Below, in pieces: positions 1 through 10,123 of a DNA stretch of 64,000 nt (the first letter of the stretch is position 1; each line of letters opens with the position of its first letter). The stretch covers positions 992,001 to 1,056,000 of the forward strand of contig JARWIR010000051.1 in NCBI GenBank assembly GCA_029959085.1, read 5' to 3'. This stretch comes from Nemophila menziesii. Taxonomy: Eukaryota > Streptophyta > Magnoliopsida > Boraginales > Hydrophyllaceae. A program made the position numbers and the translations under genes. The notes beneath the pieces were generated by a model, which worked only from the letters and a program-made list of their open reading frames with translations, was not told the DNA's origin and searched no databases.

Positions 1-1383
1 TATATTCTTCTTCGGATCAAAACTCACTTTTTTCCCACTCTTCACTTCACTTTTCTCTGGTGTTAAAGTTTTCACTTCATTTGATTTACTTCTCTTCCTC
101 TTTTTTATCGGCTTACTATTAATAGTAACCATATCATCATCTTCTTCTTCATCTGATCCATATTCAGCTACTTTCTCGAATTTCTTTTGAAGATTCGAAA
201 TTACTGTTTCGTTTAACATAAGCTCATCACATTCTGATTCAATTTCTGTTTCGGAAATCGAATCATCTTTTTTTACTTTCTTTTTTTTCGAACCCTTTTT
301 AGCTTTTTTATTCTTTCTTTTTTTCTCCTCTTCATCTTCTACTCCTACTAAATCCTCACTATTTTCACCATTTTCGATAGGTATTAAATCAGGTACTTCT
401 TCTATTACTTGATCAAGCTCAGGAATTGTAATATCAATTCCGGATAATTCAAATTCCTTTTCAAGTTTAAGAAACTCTTCGTGCAAACCTAATACAATTT
501 TTCGATTTCCTTGAATACATTCAGGTGAAGAGCTTAATTCGTATAATTTACTTGAAAAACCCATTTTCATTGCGATTATTCCGTAAATTAAATCATCTTT
601 TGGATCAGATTCACCGTTTTTCTTAGCTTGTAATAAGGTTTTACCACTTTTTAATAGCTCATCAAAGATACAGCTTTTCACTTTACTAATTAAAACCTTG
701 TCTAAACTATTAGATAGAACAGTAAAGAAAGGTTTGAAAAGTAGATCTATAACCTCTGTTTCGATCTTAAGAGAACATCCTTTTAATTCATCTAGGAAAA
801 CAGAGACGATGTGGTAACTAACACCATAACCGACAAGCTTATCCTCGGGTAAGAACACGTTTTTAAGCAAAATATCCATGAATTGGACTAAATAAGCTAA
901 ATCCCAGTTGGTTTTTCTTAAGGAAATGAACATGCATTTAATAAAACCACGAATCAGAAGATAAAACTTGTCTAACCTGAGGTAATCAATCCCTGGCCAT
1001 TCACGACGGAGAGTGAGAAGGAAAGTGGTGAAGTAACGAATAGCTAGAGATGGAGTCAATGAGAGAAGCAAAGAGGAGAGTTTATTAGCGAGTTGTGCTT
1101 GAGCAATAGATTTATCGCAATGCCAAACGCAGTAGAATAAACCCTTCCATAGCTTTTTCATATCGTCGTCGTTGTTGTTGTCATCGGTGGTGGCGGTGGT
1201 GGTGGCGGCGGAGTAATTGGTGGTGAGCCAAGATTCAATGAGGCGAAGAGTGAGAGAGCGAATTGAAGGATCTGTGTTGGCTAAGTGTTTGATTAAAGAT
1301 GGACCTGAAAGTGTGGATAAAAGGGTATGAAGCTTTGTGGATTTTTTGGTGGCCATGGAATCTCTGGATCTTTTCTTAGTCAT
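1..1383 (-). CDS. RRP1: RRP1/Nop52-family ribosomal RNA processing protein, 3' end beyond window
   Basis: The minus strand is open for 461 codons from the ATG at 1383 to base 1, with no stop, so the gene continues past the left edge. Seen: an alpha-helical N-terminal half with family-like segments KLWKGLFYCVWHCDK (residues 77-91), an alanine/leucine-rich helix (about 95-115), and TLRREWPGIDYLRLDKFYLL (about 124-143). A long acidic and lysine-rich tail follows, with GKKVSFDPKK at the very edge. Known: RRP1/Nop52 proteins are nucleolar and act in pre-rRNA processing for the large ribosomal subunit; their N-terminal domain has this arrangement and their tail is charged. The lysine runs in the tail could serve as nuclear or nucleolar localisation signals. 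A second in-frame ATG lies at codon 10. No intron is evident in the visible part. The telo-box and site II motif upstream fit a ribosome-biogenesis gene. The family call is strong; the terminal exons cannot be judged. Confidence 0.88.
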   Translation of the reverse strand, partial: MTKKRSRDSMATKKSTKLHTLLSTLSGPSLIKHLANTDPSIRSLTLRLIESWLTTNYSAATTTATTDDNNNDDDMKKLWKGLFYCVWHCDKSIAQAQLANKLSSLLLSLTPSLAIRYFTTFLLTLRREWPGIDYLRLDKFYLLIRGFIKCMFISLRKTNWDLAYLVQFMDILLKNVFLPEDKLVGYGVSYHIVSVFLDELKGCSLKIETEVIDLLFKPFFTVLSNSLDKVLISKVKSCIFDELLKSGKTLLQAKKNGESDPKDDLIYGIIAMKMGFSSKLYELSSSPECIQGNRKIVLGLHEEFLKLEKEFELSGIDITIPELDQVIEEVPDLIPIENGENSEDLVGVEDEEEKKRKNKKAKKGSKKKKVKKDDSISETEIESECDELMLNETVISNLQKKFEKVAEYGSDEEEDDDMVTINSKPIKKRKRSKSNEVKTLTPEKSEVKSGKKVSFDPKKNI

Positions 1384-1402
1384 TTTTTGGGGTTTGGTTG
1401 TG

Positions 1403-1412
1403 TTTAGGGTTT
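1403..1412 (-). promoter_or_regulatory. Telo-box upstream of the RRP1-like gene
   Basis: TTTAGGGTTT on the plus strand reads AAACCCTAAA on the coding strand, 20 bases upstream of the ATG. A second copy (AAACCCTA on the plus strand) lies at 1493-1500. Telo-boxes are known in 5' regions of plant ribosomal-protein and ribosome-biogenesis genes, which matches the neighbouring product. Confidence 0.65.
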
Positions 1413-1576
1413 GACTATTGAGTGTGGAGTTTTATACTGGGGGTGCCTCTTTCACAAACCTCTTTTGTTTTGCAGCGTGAAGAGGAAGAAGGAAACCCTA
1501 GGTATGCAAATTGGGGGGAGAAGCTAGCTGTCTTATATATATATATATATTTTTTTTTTTTAGATTTTAAATGTTT

Positions 1577-1582
1577 TGGGCC
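1577..1582. promoter_or_regulatory. Site II element (TGGGCC)
   Basis: TGGGCC fits the plant site II consensus TGGGCY bound by TCP factors. It sits about 195 bases upstream of the RRP1-like start codon. Site II together with a telo-box is a known pairing in plant ribosome-biogenesis promoters. A six-base match alone is weak; the pairing raises confidence. Confidence 0.5.
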
Positions 1583-1608
1583 GTTACCCTCTAGTATGCG
1601 AATAAACC

Positions 1609-1664
1609 TTTTTTCTTTTCTCAAACTAAAATGCCCTTTTTTCTTTTCCCAAACTAAAATGCTC
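1609..1664. repeat. Two-copy short tandem repeat
   Basis: A unit of about 27 bases containing TTTTCTTTTC(T/C)CAAACTAAAATG occurs twice in a row, between the RRP1-like promoter and the LINE leader. No function is apparent. Confidence 0.55.
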
Positions 1665-1832
1665 TCCCCTCTCTTCTCCAAAAACACCACCACCACCGCC
1701 ATAACTCCACCATAAACTCAAAAATCCCTTTGTGTTTTCCGAACAACTCCTACAAAATTCTTTGCTTGATTACACTGTCTCTCCATTTCCTTTCTTTCAT
1801 TTCCTCTCTCCTTTCCTCCTTCCTTTCCAGAT

Positions 1833-2801
1833 ATGATTTTCTACTCTACAAATCATCCTCTTCCTCGAGATGGTAACTCGATCAAAACCGCAGCAGAAAA
1901 TCCTACATACAAACTACTAAAAGAACACAAGCTTATTGCAAAGTTTATGCATAAAGAAAGTGTCAATTTCAGGTATATCAAGCAACATATCAACAAATTT
2001 CTGGGACTACAAAACAATGTAGAAACTAAAAAACTGGGTTTTAACGAGTTCATCATCAAATTCAAGAATGAAGAGGATAAACTCAAGGTGTGGAATCAAC
2101 GTCCATGGACAATCTTAGGTAAACATCTAGCTATCAACCTCTATAAAAATGGAGTTAAAAATGTTGTTCAACATACAACTTTTTGGATTCAACTATCGGG
2201 AACTCCAATATCACTACTAACCAACAACTGTATTGAAAATTTAATGAAACACTTTGGAAAAGTTCATCACGTCAGCCTACTTGAAACGGAAATCATTGAT
2301 GAAAATTCGATTACTCGAGTACAGGTAGATTGGGATATTAACACCCCAATAATAGCAGGAATAACTTTCTGGGAGAATGAAAATACTCAACACTGGATCA
2401 ATTTTAGGTATGAAAATGTGGGGCAAGTTTGCTATAACTGTGGAATCCTTGATCATGAAGCCCGACGTTGCCCAAACCCAACTATTAAACCAATCTTAGG
2501 TAATTGGGTGAAACTTTCAACTAGAGGTCCCTCTAAATCATCTATTTTCATCAAAAACAAGAAAGATTTAAACAATGGAAAGCTTACCGGTGGAATTCGC
2601 AAGATAGTCAAAAGGAGTTGGAACTCAAAACTATCTCGGAGTAACTCACATATGGCTAACAAATGGGTTAATGAGTCAACCGATTTAACTTACCCCAAGG
2701 GGGTAGTAACTCAAGGGAGTACATCGGGTACAAAGGACTCAAGCATGGATAGCAAACAAACAAAATTATTTGAATTCAAAGCTAGTGGAGATGGTGTCTA
2801 G
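1833..2801 (+). CDS. LINE ORF1 protein with DUF4283-like region and CCHC zinc knuckle
   Basis: This uninterrupted 322-residue frame starts at the ATG after a polypyrimidine leader. Residues about 30-150 resemble the DUF4283 region of plant L1 ORF1 proteins, including WNQRPWTILGKHLAI. A zinc knuckle follows with C200, C203, H208 and C213 (CYNCGILDHEARRC). The C-terminal 100 residues are basic and serine-rich. In plant LINEs this protein binds element RNA and forms the ribonucleoprotein used in retrotransposition. ORF2 downstream is broken, so any activity would have to act in trans. The open frame may reflect recent insertion or chance; host use is unsupported. Confidence 0.8.
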   Translation: MIFYSTNHPLPRDGNSIKTAAENPTYKLLKEHKLIAKFMHKESVNFRYIKQHINKFLGLQNNVETKKLGFNEFIIKFKNEEDKLKVWNQRPWTILGKHLAINLYKNGVKNVVQHTTFWIQLSGTPISLLTNNCIENLMKHFGKVHHVSLLETEIIDENSITRVQVDWDINTPIIAGITFWENENTQHWINFRYENVGQVCYNCGILDHEARRCPNPTIKPILGNWVKLSTRGPSKSSIFIKNKKDLNNGKLTGGIRKIVKRSWNSKLSRSNSHMANKWVNESTDLTYPKGVVTQGSTSGTKDSSMDSKQTKLFEFKASGDGV

Positions 2802-3506
2802 AATACAAACAAAAATTGTACTCCCACAACCGATACAGATGTACTATCGGTTTTGATGGAAGAGAAGACAAAGAAAATGGAATTATTAAAAGAAGAAGAA
2901 AATGAGATGGCAGGCCTTGCAGCCCAACTTGTTAAAAACCTTAACTCCCCTCCAGCCCAATTAGAGATATTGCTTTTGGGTCTTTTTTAAGCCCAAATCA
3001 AGGGGGCCCAAATATTAATAAACAAACTCTCAGCCCAAATGTCATTCTCCACCCAATATCCTCTCATCCGTTAATCCATCACCACTCAAAACACCTATTA
3101 TCTCTCTCAACTCAGCGTTTAACCCAAAATCCACACCCGACTCTCTCATAACTCCAATCCCTAACCCCTCAATCTCCATCTCTCACAACATATCCCCAAG
3201 TACATTTGGTAGCTGTAAACAATTTATAAAATACAGAGAAAACTCAACTAATTACTATGAAGGTGAATGCTCAAAAAATCATCGAAAGTCGATTAGGAAG
3301 AATGAAAAGAGCTATAAAAAGAATAGTAACTTCTGGAAAATTGGTAGATATGAAAAAATATGGGAAGCTAGGCGGCTCATAAATGAACAAAAGAGCAAAA
3401 AACAATCAAGAGAAGATGCTTATGAAGAAGGTGAAGTTGTAACAGAACTCAACAATGATGCTGACATGGTTTGCGGGATTGTCCTAGAACAATCCCAACT
3501 CGAGAA

Positions 3507-5838
3507 ATGATACACCTATCCTGGAACTGCCAAGGGATTGGCACACATTTGGCAGTCCAGACCCTAAGCGATATTACTTTCCGATATCGCCCTGAGGTAA
3601 TATTTCTATCCGAAACTAAAAATAAACACTCTATGCTTGTCAATGTTGCTAAGATTATTAAGATGGACCTTGTAACTGTTGTTGACCCAATTGGACTGAG
3701 TGGGTGGTTAGCTTTATTTGCTACTAATAAGAATAATATTAAAATTATTAACCAAGATGAAAACTTTATCCACTGCGAGATTTTAAATTCTGATGGATTT
3801 TCAATTCATACCACTTTTGTCTATGGTGCACCGATTGAGGCTGAAAAATATAAATCCCTTATTAAATTTGCTAATTGAAACCCAAAAAATAACACCCCTT
3901 GGAATTTTGTAGGGGTTTTTGATAATACTAGGTACCTTAGTGAAAAATTTGGGGGTATTCGTAAAATTGATAAAAATATGAAAAAGTTTGAAGATTTTAT
4001 TAGTGATAATAATTTAGATCAACTTATTAGTAAAGGCTACTCCTTTTCTTGGTCTAATAGGAGAATTGGAGGTAAACTCATTAAAAAATTGATTGATAAA
4101 TGCTTATGTAATAGTTCCTGGAATAATATGTATACATATGCTTGGATAGATCTTCTCCCTGCTCTAGGGTATGACCACAACCCTCTTTTACTCCACCTTA
4201 AAGATAATACTGATAAAAAAGAAAAAAGATTTATTTTTGAAAATCAATTGATGGAAGAAAAGGACTGTCTAGATATTATCACTAATGTTTGGAACTCTAG
4301 AAATAGTATTAAAAGCATAACTAAAAATAGACTTAATACTAAACTTAACATGTGCAAGAGAATTCTTACAGTATGGAGTAAAAGAAGATTTCAGAACAAT
4401 AGGAAGAGAATTGATACTCTCATGACCCAACTGAAAAATATCACTAATTCTACTACATACAATGATAAGGATAAAGACACTTACAATAATCTAGTTAAAG
4501 AAATTGAAATAATTTGGAAAAAAAGGAAGATTTTTGGGCCTCTAGAGCCAGAATCACTTGGTTAAGAAAAGGTGATAAGAACACTCAATTTTTATATGCC
4601 TCTACTAAAGAGAGGAGAAAAATCAACAAGATTAATACCATTCAAGATGATAGTGGAACTTGGTTAAATGAAAAGCAAGAGGTCCAAAATAATATTCTCA
4701 ATTATTTCAACAATGTTTGTAAAAGTGTGGGCCCTCGAGATTTTTCTCAAATCCTGAATGTTATTAAACCCAAAGTAACTACCCCTTATGAATGTGGTTC
4801 TTACTGATCAATTGAGTATTAAAGAAATTGAAAAAGCTGTTAAAGATTTAGGCGCTAATAAAGCGCCTGGCCCTGATGGTTATCCTGGCTATTTCTTTAA
4901 AAAATATTGGAAAATTATTAAACTGGATGTGATTTAACTTATAAACAACTTTTGGTATAACAATAGGAGCCTAGCTGATATTAACCATACTTATATCACC
5001 CTTATACCTAAAATTGAAAAACTAGGCAATATAAAACATTATAGGCCTATAAGTGTTTCCAATTTTATTTATAAAATTGTTGTGAGAATAATGGTGAATA
5101 GGCTTCAGCCTTATATGGGCAATATCATTGATGAAAATCAGTCGGCTTTTGTCCCTAATAGGCATATACAAGAAAACTCAATGATTGCCCATGAAGTGAG
5201 CAAATTTATTAATAAAAAAAGAACTACTAAAAATTACTTTATGATTATTAAGACAGATATTCAAAAGGCATATGAATTTGTGGAATGCGAATTTTAAAAT
5301 TGCCTTATGATCAAAATGGGATTTAATTAAAAATGGTGTAACTTGATCATGAACTGTGTTAATACTGTATCATATTCTATATTTATTAATGGGACCTCTT
5401 ATAAGCTTGATAATCCAGAAAGAGGCTTGAGGCAGGGGGACCCCCTCTCACCTCTCCTCTTCTGTATTATCACTCAAACACTCTCGGCTCTTGTTAAAGA
5501 TAAAATGGATAATGGTTTATATGAAGGAAATTAAAATAGCAAAAAAGTGTCCTACTTTGACCCACCTCCTTTTTGCTGATGACACTATGTTTTTTCTGAA
5601 AGCAAATAATGACGAGGTAAATAGTTTTAATGATATTATAGCTAGATATGCACTAGCTACTGGACTTACTCTCAATAGGAATAAATGTGGGGTTAAATTT
5701 AGTAAAAATACACCACACTATATGCAGGCTATTTTTGCTCATAAAGTCAATATGAAAGTGGTCCAAAATTTAGGAAAATATTTGGGATTTCCCACTGAAT
5801 GGGATAATATAGACCTTTCTATTGATGAAACTCACTAG
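3507..5838 (+). pseudogene. LINE ORF2 remnant: endonuclease and reverse transcriptase
   Basis: From the ATG at 3507 the frame encodes an APE-type endonuclease start (SWNCQG, then LSETK) but meets a stop near 3876. Pieces continue in shifted frames: an endonuclease end with YDHNPLLLHL in place of the usual SDHxPL (near 4170-4200), reverse transcriptase fingers with APGPDG (near 4865), RPISVSNFIYKI (near 5040), RGLRQGDPLSPLLF (near 5430) and the catalytic box THLLFADDTMFF (near 5560). At least six frameshifts or stops, including TAA at 4936, prevent one product. The expected GDFN motif reads GVFDN. The thumb, zinc-binding and RNase H parts are absent. This is a dead copy. Confidence 0.85.
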
Positions 5839-6076
5839 GTTTGTGTGGAATGCGAGAGAGATGTGCATTTTTGTTATTTGCGGAGATGAAAAGATACCAA
5901 ATAAAGCCAAACATGGTATGGATTCCAAATTTCCTTCTTTTCTAGTAAGTGTTGCTTGTTTAGAACCCATAATGTGCGATTGTTAATTGTTATGCCCAAA
6001 GATGTATGATTTGACAACATATATTGAAATTGATCCCTCAATTATTTAAATGATCCTTGTTAAGTTATAATCTCAG

Positions 6077-6974
6077 ATAACATACAATACGCTTCTTCGA
6101 GCTCGCAGTAAATATGGGTCTCTGCAAGAAGTACAACAATGCTTAGCTATCTATCAGGAAATGCAAAAAGCTGGGTATGCTTTGATTAGAAAGTTACTAT
6201 ATCTGGTTGTTGTATGACATGAGATTCGATACTTACCCGGTTACCCCTACTATTACCAAAAACTAGCTATATTGTATCTCTGATTGCAATTGGTATGTGT
6301 TGATTTTTGGGTATCACTCAAATGATTATTATCTGAAGAGACTAATAGAGGAATGTTGTGAAGAGGTAATACAAAGTAGAGCTAAAAGTAGAGGTGACAA
6401 TATAGGTAAAAGCACTTATTTAAGGGATCAAAGTCTACTTCTCAAAGGTAATTTTTGGTACCTTACACTCAGAGTCAAAGTTTTTTTTTCCTGTTTTGCA
6501 ATTCATCTCATCAGCTAAATTGCGAGTCAAACTTTTTTTTGGGGGAACTGGTGACAGATTAAAGCTCGGATAGTGTTCTTGCGGTTTTACGAAAGATAAA
6601 GGAAACTCCACGTAACAAAATTATTATCTTTTCTACGGAAAGTATTCATTAAATTACTCAAGTAAAATCTTTGTAACTACAATTGTAGAGTAAAAAAACA
6701 TACTAAGTAAATAAAATAAGCTCATTAATATCATTATATTTTTAAACAAACAATATTTGGATCGAAACAACTCTCTCTGTGCAAACAATTAATATACATC
6801 TACTCAAACTGTTAACTTTTTGACCCTTTAATGAGTTGCAGAAATGCAATAAAAGATGATGTAGTGATCTATTTTGGAGTAGCGGATAATAACACAAATG
6901 CTGATGAAATTGAAGTGAAGGCATGTATAATTAGACTTCTGCAGAATGAACTGGGTCTTGAGATTCTTACATAA
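6077..6974 (+). pseudogene. Decayed 3' end of a PPR protein gene
   Basis: Several exon-like pieces read in order. Piece 6077-6174 follows a good AG acceptor and ends at GT; it encodes a clear PPR motif (TYNTLLRARSKYGSLQEVQQ, then CLAIYQEMQKAG). Piece 6311-6447 continues in phase as GYHSNDYYLKRLIEECCEEV. A third piece from about 6557 reads SSDSVLAVLRKIKETPRN but opens with an in-frame TAA. Piece 6842-6974 follows CAG and ends ADEIEVKACIIRLLQNELGL...ILT with a stop. The acceptor before 6311 reads GG instead of AG. PPR proteins bind organellar RNA. The broken acceptor and early stop suggest a pseudogene, and its 5' part is missing next to LINE 1. Bases 5839-6060 may hold another exon that I cannot assign. 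Confidence 0.6.
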
Positions 6975-7322
6975 AAATCTAAGAACACAAAAAAGCAACT
7001 CTTCAATACAATAGTATAACAACTACATAGATGAGAAGTGAAGTTATAATAGACTACCTTTGATGTAAAAATCTAAGGTCTCACAGCCAATCTTTCTGCT
7101 GCAGCTTCAATGGAAAATAAAACTCAGTCAAATACTAGAATCCAAAGGAGCTCAAAGCCTGAATTTCAGCTTTCTGCTTACTCTTCACTATTACCTCCAA
7201 CTCAGATTTTTCTTCACAAAAAAATGTTGACCAACAAAGACTTTTCCCATACTTCTGCACTGTATTAAATATTTCAATACTTCCATGTATTGCATAACCA
7301 CCCACCATAAAATTCCATCACA

Positions 7323-7568
7323 CTAAATTACGCTCACACACCATATTAAAAAAATCCTTGCCTTTTCGATTTTTCTGCAATTTGAATATAAATTAATTAA
7401 CGCACTTCCTACATAAACATTGTTTGAAAAACCTCGTCTTAAATTAAAGCAATGAGCTGCTTTTTTGTGTCCTAAAGCTGCTATATTTCCACAAGCAGGA
7501 AGTAAACAAGGGATAGTTACGTAATTTGGTTCAACACCTGATTTTTCAGTGCGATTTGTATATAACAA
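7323..7568 (-). pseudogene. PPR protein fragment, PLS-like
   Basis: A single open stretch on the minus strand contains VEPNYVTIPCLLPACGNIAA and NNVYVGSALINLYSNCRKIE, typical of PLS-class pentatricopeptide repeats. It covers about two repeats. PPR genes usually carry ten or more, and no start or further repeats are visible on either side. This is a fragment of a different PPR class from the remnant at 6077-6974, on the opposite strand. Confidence 0.6.
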
Positions 7569-7764
7569 AATAAATAGTTGTTACGAAAGTTGTTATGTAC
7601 ATTCAAGTTTTTATTGTTTTTCTTGACGAAGCTTCAGCATCTTTTACAATGAAAACAATGTTAGCAACATATTGCATAATAGTCCCTGTAGCAAATTCAT
7701 TCTTGTCAAACCTCCTGACTGGTGTATTTCTTAAAAAAAAATTCTTGTTTAAATGATAAAGTAT

Positions 7765-8200
7765 AGGCATTTTTCATTGTATGGGGACTTATAGTGCAAT
7801 TAACAAAAAAAAGTAACTTATATATAATTTTTGGGACTTTGTAGTGAAATTGCCTTAAAAAAATATAGGGACCAAAAGTGCAAATGCGAATGTATATATA
7901 GATTGCAATTGTGTATTTTATATAAATACAGAAATCCCGAAATGTTCATAAAGTTAATATTGGCTTTGATTGATTCGATTGTTTCTATGATGTCACATAC
8001 AGTTATTTCGACTAATATATGCAAAAATTGCAGTAGAGGCCCCATGTGGTTCGAAACTAGGACAATAGGCCCCGTTCTTATTCAGAAATTGCATTGAGTC
8101 CCTATACGTTGTTAAAATTGCTATGTAGGTCCTATTTAATGTTAAAATGCATCGTTAGTCCCTATATTACTTAAGTTGCACCATTTCAAGGAATCATATT
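7765..8200. repeat. Possible non-autonomous element with inverted GGGAC...GCAATT motifs
   Basis: Near 7783 the sequence GGGACTTATAGTGCAATTAA is echoed in inverse order near 8085-8103 (GCATTGAGTCCCTA), with further copies near 7833, 7866 and 8158. Such arrays occur at ends of non-autonomous plant DNA elements. I could not fix ends or a target duplication. The two opposite-strand open frames here (7818-8097) are short and look like chance. Confidence 0.3.
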
Positions 8201-8768
8201 AGGCTCAATTCCCATCTCATTAAACACCTTTATTCCATTTCCCAAATCTTCATTTTTTGAACAAAGCTAATTCAAAGCAGACCCAGATGTGAGGGAAATA
8301 CAATGATACTGTTGGTCCAATTTGAGAATGATAATGCAATGCAAGCATTGATACCACTTGGGAGTATAAATTTGATCATTGAACTATAATTTTTTTTTAT
8401 TGATTTGATCCTCTTAGTTATCGTGAATTTGATTCTTAAACTTTGAAGAGTTTAAAATACAAAGTAACATTGGGTAAATAAAAGTAGGTGTTAAGTGTAA
8501 TTGCTATCTGTAAATGATAATTCAAAGTCATTTAAACTCTAGTAATTCTCACGAACCATTATATGTTAACTATCTATTTGATTCACGCAAATCTTAATAA
8601 CATATAATTAGACTTTTTCTCATTGTAAGTTTAGGTTCTCGTGAATTGGCTGCAAACTATGGACAAAATCAAACCATTAATACAAAATACAATAAACATA
8701 CAAGTTTAGACAGATCGAACAATACAATAAAATTCAACATTCTAATAGCAGAGCACATAGAAGATAAT
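8201..8768. other. No recognisable feature
   Basis: AT-rich sequence between the repeat-like stretch and the F-box gene. It presumably contains the 3' untranslated region of the F-box gene, but I see no distinct signal. Confidence 0.4.
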
Positions 8769-9971
8769 CTAAGATATCTTTTCAAACACATCATTTATTG
8801 AAACCAAACTTTCCTTGTAAACCATAACATCACATAACACATAATCATCATTAATTAATCTTGTATCTGTCAAATTATGAGTGTCGAGAGCACATGATAA
8901 TAACAGTTTCCTTTTCTCTCCCTTAGTTTTGACTCCGATAAGTATAGCTTCATTTTTCCACAGTAAATGAGGTTGCCAGAATATATATGTGTTTTGAATA
9001 CCAGAAATTGAGAATAGTTTAGTCCAAGATTCTTCAACTCCATATTCCTTCATTACCCATATATCCACATACTTTGATTCTAAATAAAATTTGTAAAATG
9101 TGAATGTAAACAAAGCTAGACAATTATTTACTTCTGTTAGAATCTTTTTAGTTTTATAACTTTGAGGGATAGCTTGAGGAAGCCTTATTTCTTGAAACAC
9201 TTCAGTGCTCAAATCGAAACAAATTATAATTAAATAATCAATATCATTTCTTCCAACAACCCAATGCAATGCTCCATTATACAGTATCCCAGTAGCTTTA
9301 AAACTCGTATGGTCAAATTCAGGAGGGTTGATTTTTCTCCATGTATTACTACTCACATTGTAGACTAAGCTTGCATAACTCTTGATGTAATCCTCATTCT
9401 CATTATATAGTTGAATAAATGCTTTGTATTCATTTTTGTTTGAATCAAAACCCAATCCAAATATGTTCACCATCATATATGTATATGTCTCTCGATCTGG
9501 ATCTAGATAAGGGATTGGATGAGGAGGAAGATGTTTAAATTCCCTAGTTGCTGGGTTACATAAAATTAAGGTCCTTGTATCATATGAGACACATAACAAT
9601 AACCCATTACAAGGGTTTGAAACATTAAATCTTATATTGTTAGAATCGAAATTCAGTGTAGGCATCTCGAGATTTGGTGAGATAGCATTGAGCGAATCAT
9701 ATGAAAGAAATGAGAATACTGTTTTATGATGAGTGTTGATACGGTGAATTAGGATACATTCATTCTTTTTGTGTTTTGTGTAAAGTGAATGCATTTCAAT
9801 GAATTTAGGGCTTTGAATTAAATCATACCAAGATTTACAAACGCACCTGAATCGCATCAATGGCTTAACTGGCAATGTCACTAGAATTAATATGATTACA
9901 TCTTCAGGTAAACTCTTCATATGCGTAGCCTTAGATTTATCTTCAAGTGAAATCTTCAACGTCATCATCAT
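8769..9971 (-). CDS. F-box protein with FBA-type associated domain
   Basis: A 400-residue intronless frame begins with three consecutive ATG codons; initiation at Met17 (MKSLPEDV) would keep the whole F-box. Residues about 18-60 form an F-box: LPEDVIILILVTLPVKPLMR, then FRCVCKSWYDLIQSPKF. Downstream come the plant F-box-associated motifs CNPATREFKHLP (about 135-147), GLGFDSNKNEYKAF and a W-rich stretch GALHWVVG. Proteins of this type join SKP1 and cullin in SCF ubiquitin ligases, where the C-terminal part selects substrates. The length is normal for the family and the frame is intact, so the gene is probably functional. F-box/FBA genes are numerous and fast-evolving in plants; the substrate cannot be predicted. 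Confidence 0.9.
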   Translation of the reverse strand: MMMTLKISLEDKSKATHMKSLPEDVIILILVTLPVKPLMRFRCVCKSWYDLIQSPKFIEMHSLYTKHKKNECILIHRINTHHKTVFSFLSYDSLNAISPNLEMPTLNFDSNNIRFNVSNPCNGLLLCVSYDTRTLILCNPATREFKHLPPHPIPYLDPDRETYTYMMVNIFGLGFDSNKNEYKAFIQLYNENEDYIKSYASLVYNVSSNTWRKINPPEFDHTSFKATGILYNGALHWVVGRNDIDYLIIICFDLSTEVFQEIRLPQAIPQSYKTKKILTEVNNCLALFTFTFYKFYLESKYVDIWVMKEYGVEESWTKLFSISGIQNTYIFWQPHLLWKNEAILIGVKTKGEKRKLLLSCALDTHNLTDTRLINDDYVLCDVMVYKESLVSINDVFEKIS

Positions 9972-10123
9972 CTTCGTAAATGTCCTTCAACTTTATTTTT
10001 GTTCCGTAGCTTTCATTTTCTTCCACTTATTAATATAAACCCAAGTGGCAAAGGGTTAGTAAAGATATTTTGAACAAAGTAGAGCAAATGAGCCAATCCG
10101 AGATCCAGGCCCGATCCAAACCC

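Larger units (their letters stand above)
1760..5840 (+). mobile_element. LINE 1: L1-type non-LTR retrotransposon, 3' truncated
   Basis: A pyrimidine-rich leader precedes an intact ORF1 (1833-2801). A spacer and a broken ORF2 follow, with endonuclease and reverse transcriptase (3507-5838). The sequence stops resembling LINE 2 shortly after the LGKYLGFPTEW segment, and no zinc-binding domain, RNase H domain or poly(A) follows, so about a third of ORF2 is missing. I found no target duplication; the 5' limit is an estimate. It belongs to the same family as LINE 2: the endonuclease starts and the VGPRDF segment align closely. Confidence 0.85.

Noticed and set aside
7818..8097. Opposite-strand open frames over the same 270 bases
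   Set aside because: Mutually overlapping, no domain, and inside a probable non-autonomous element.
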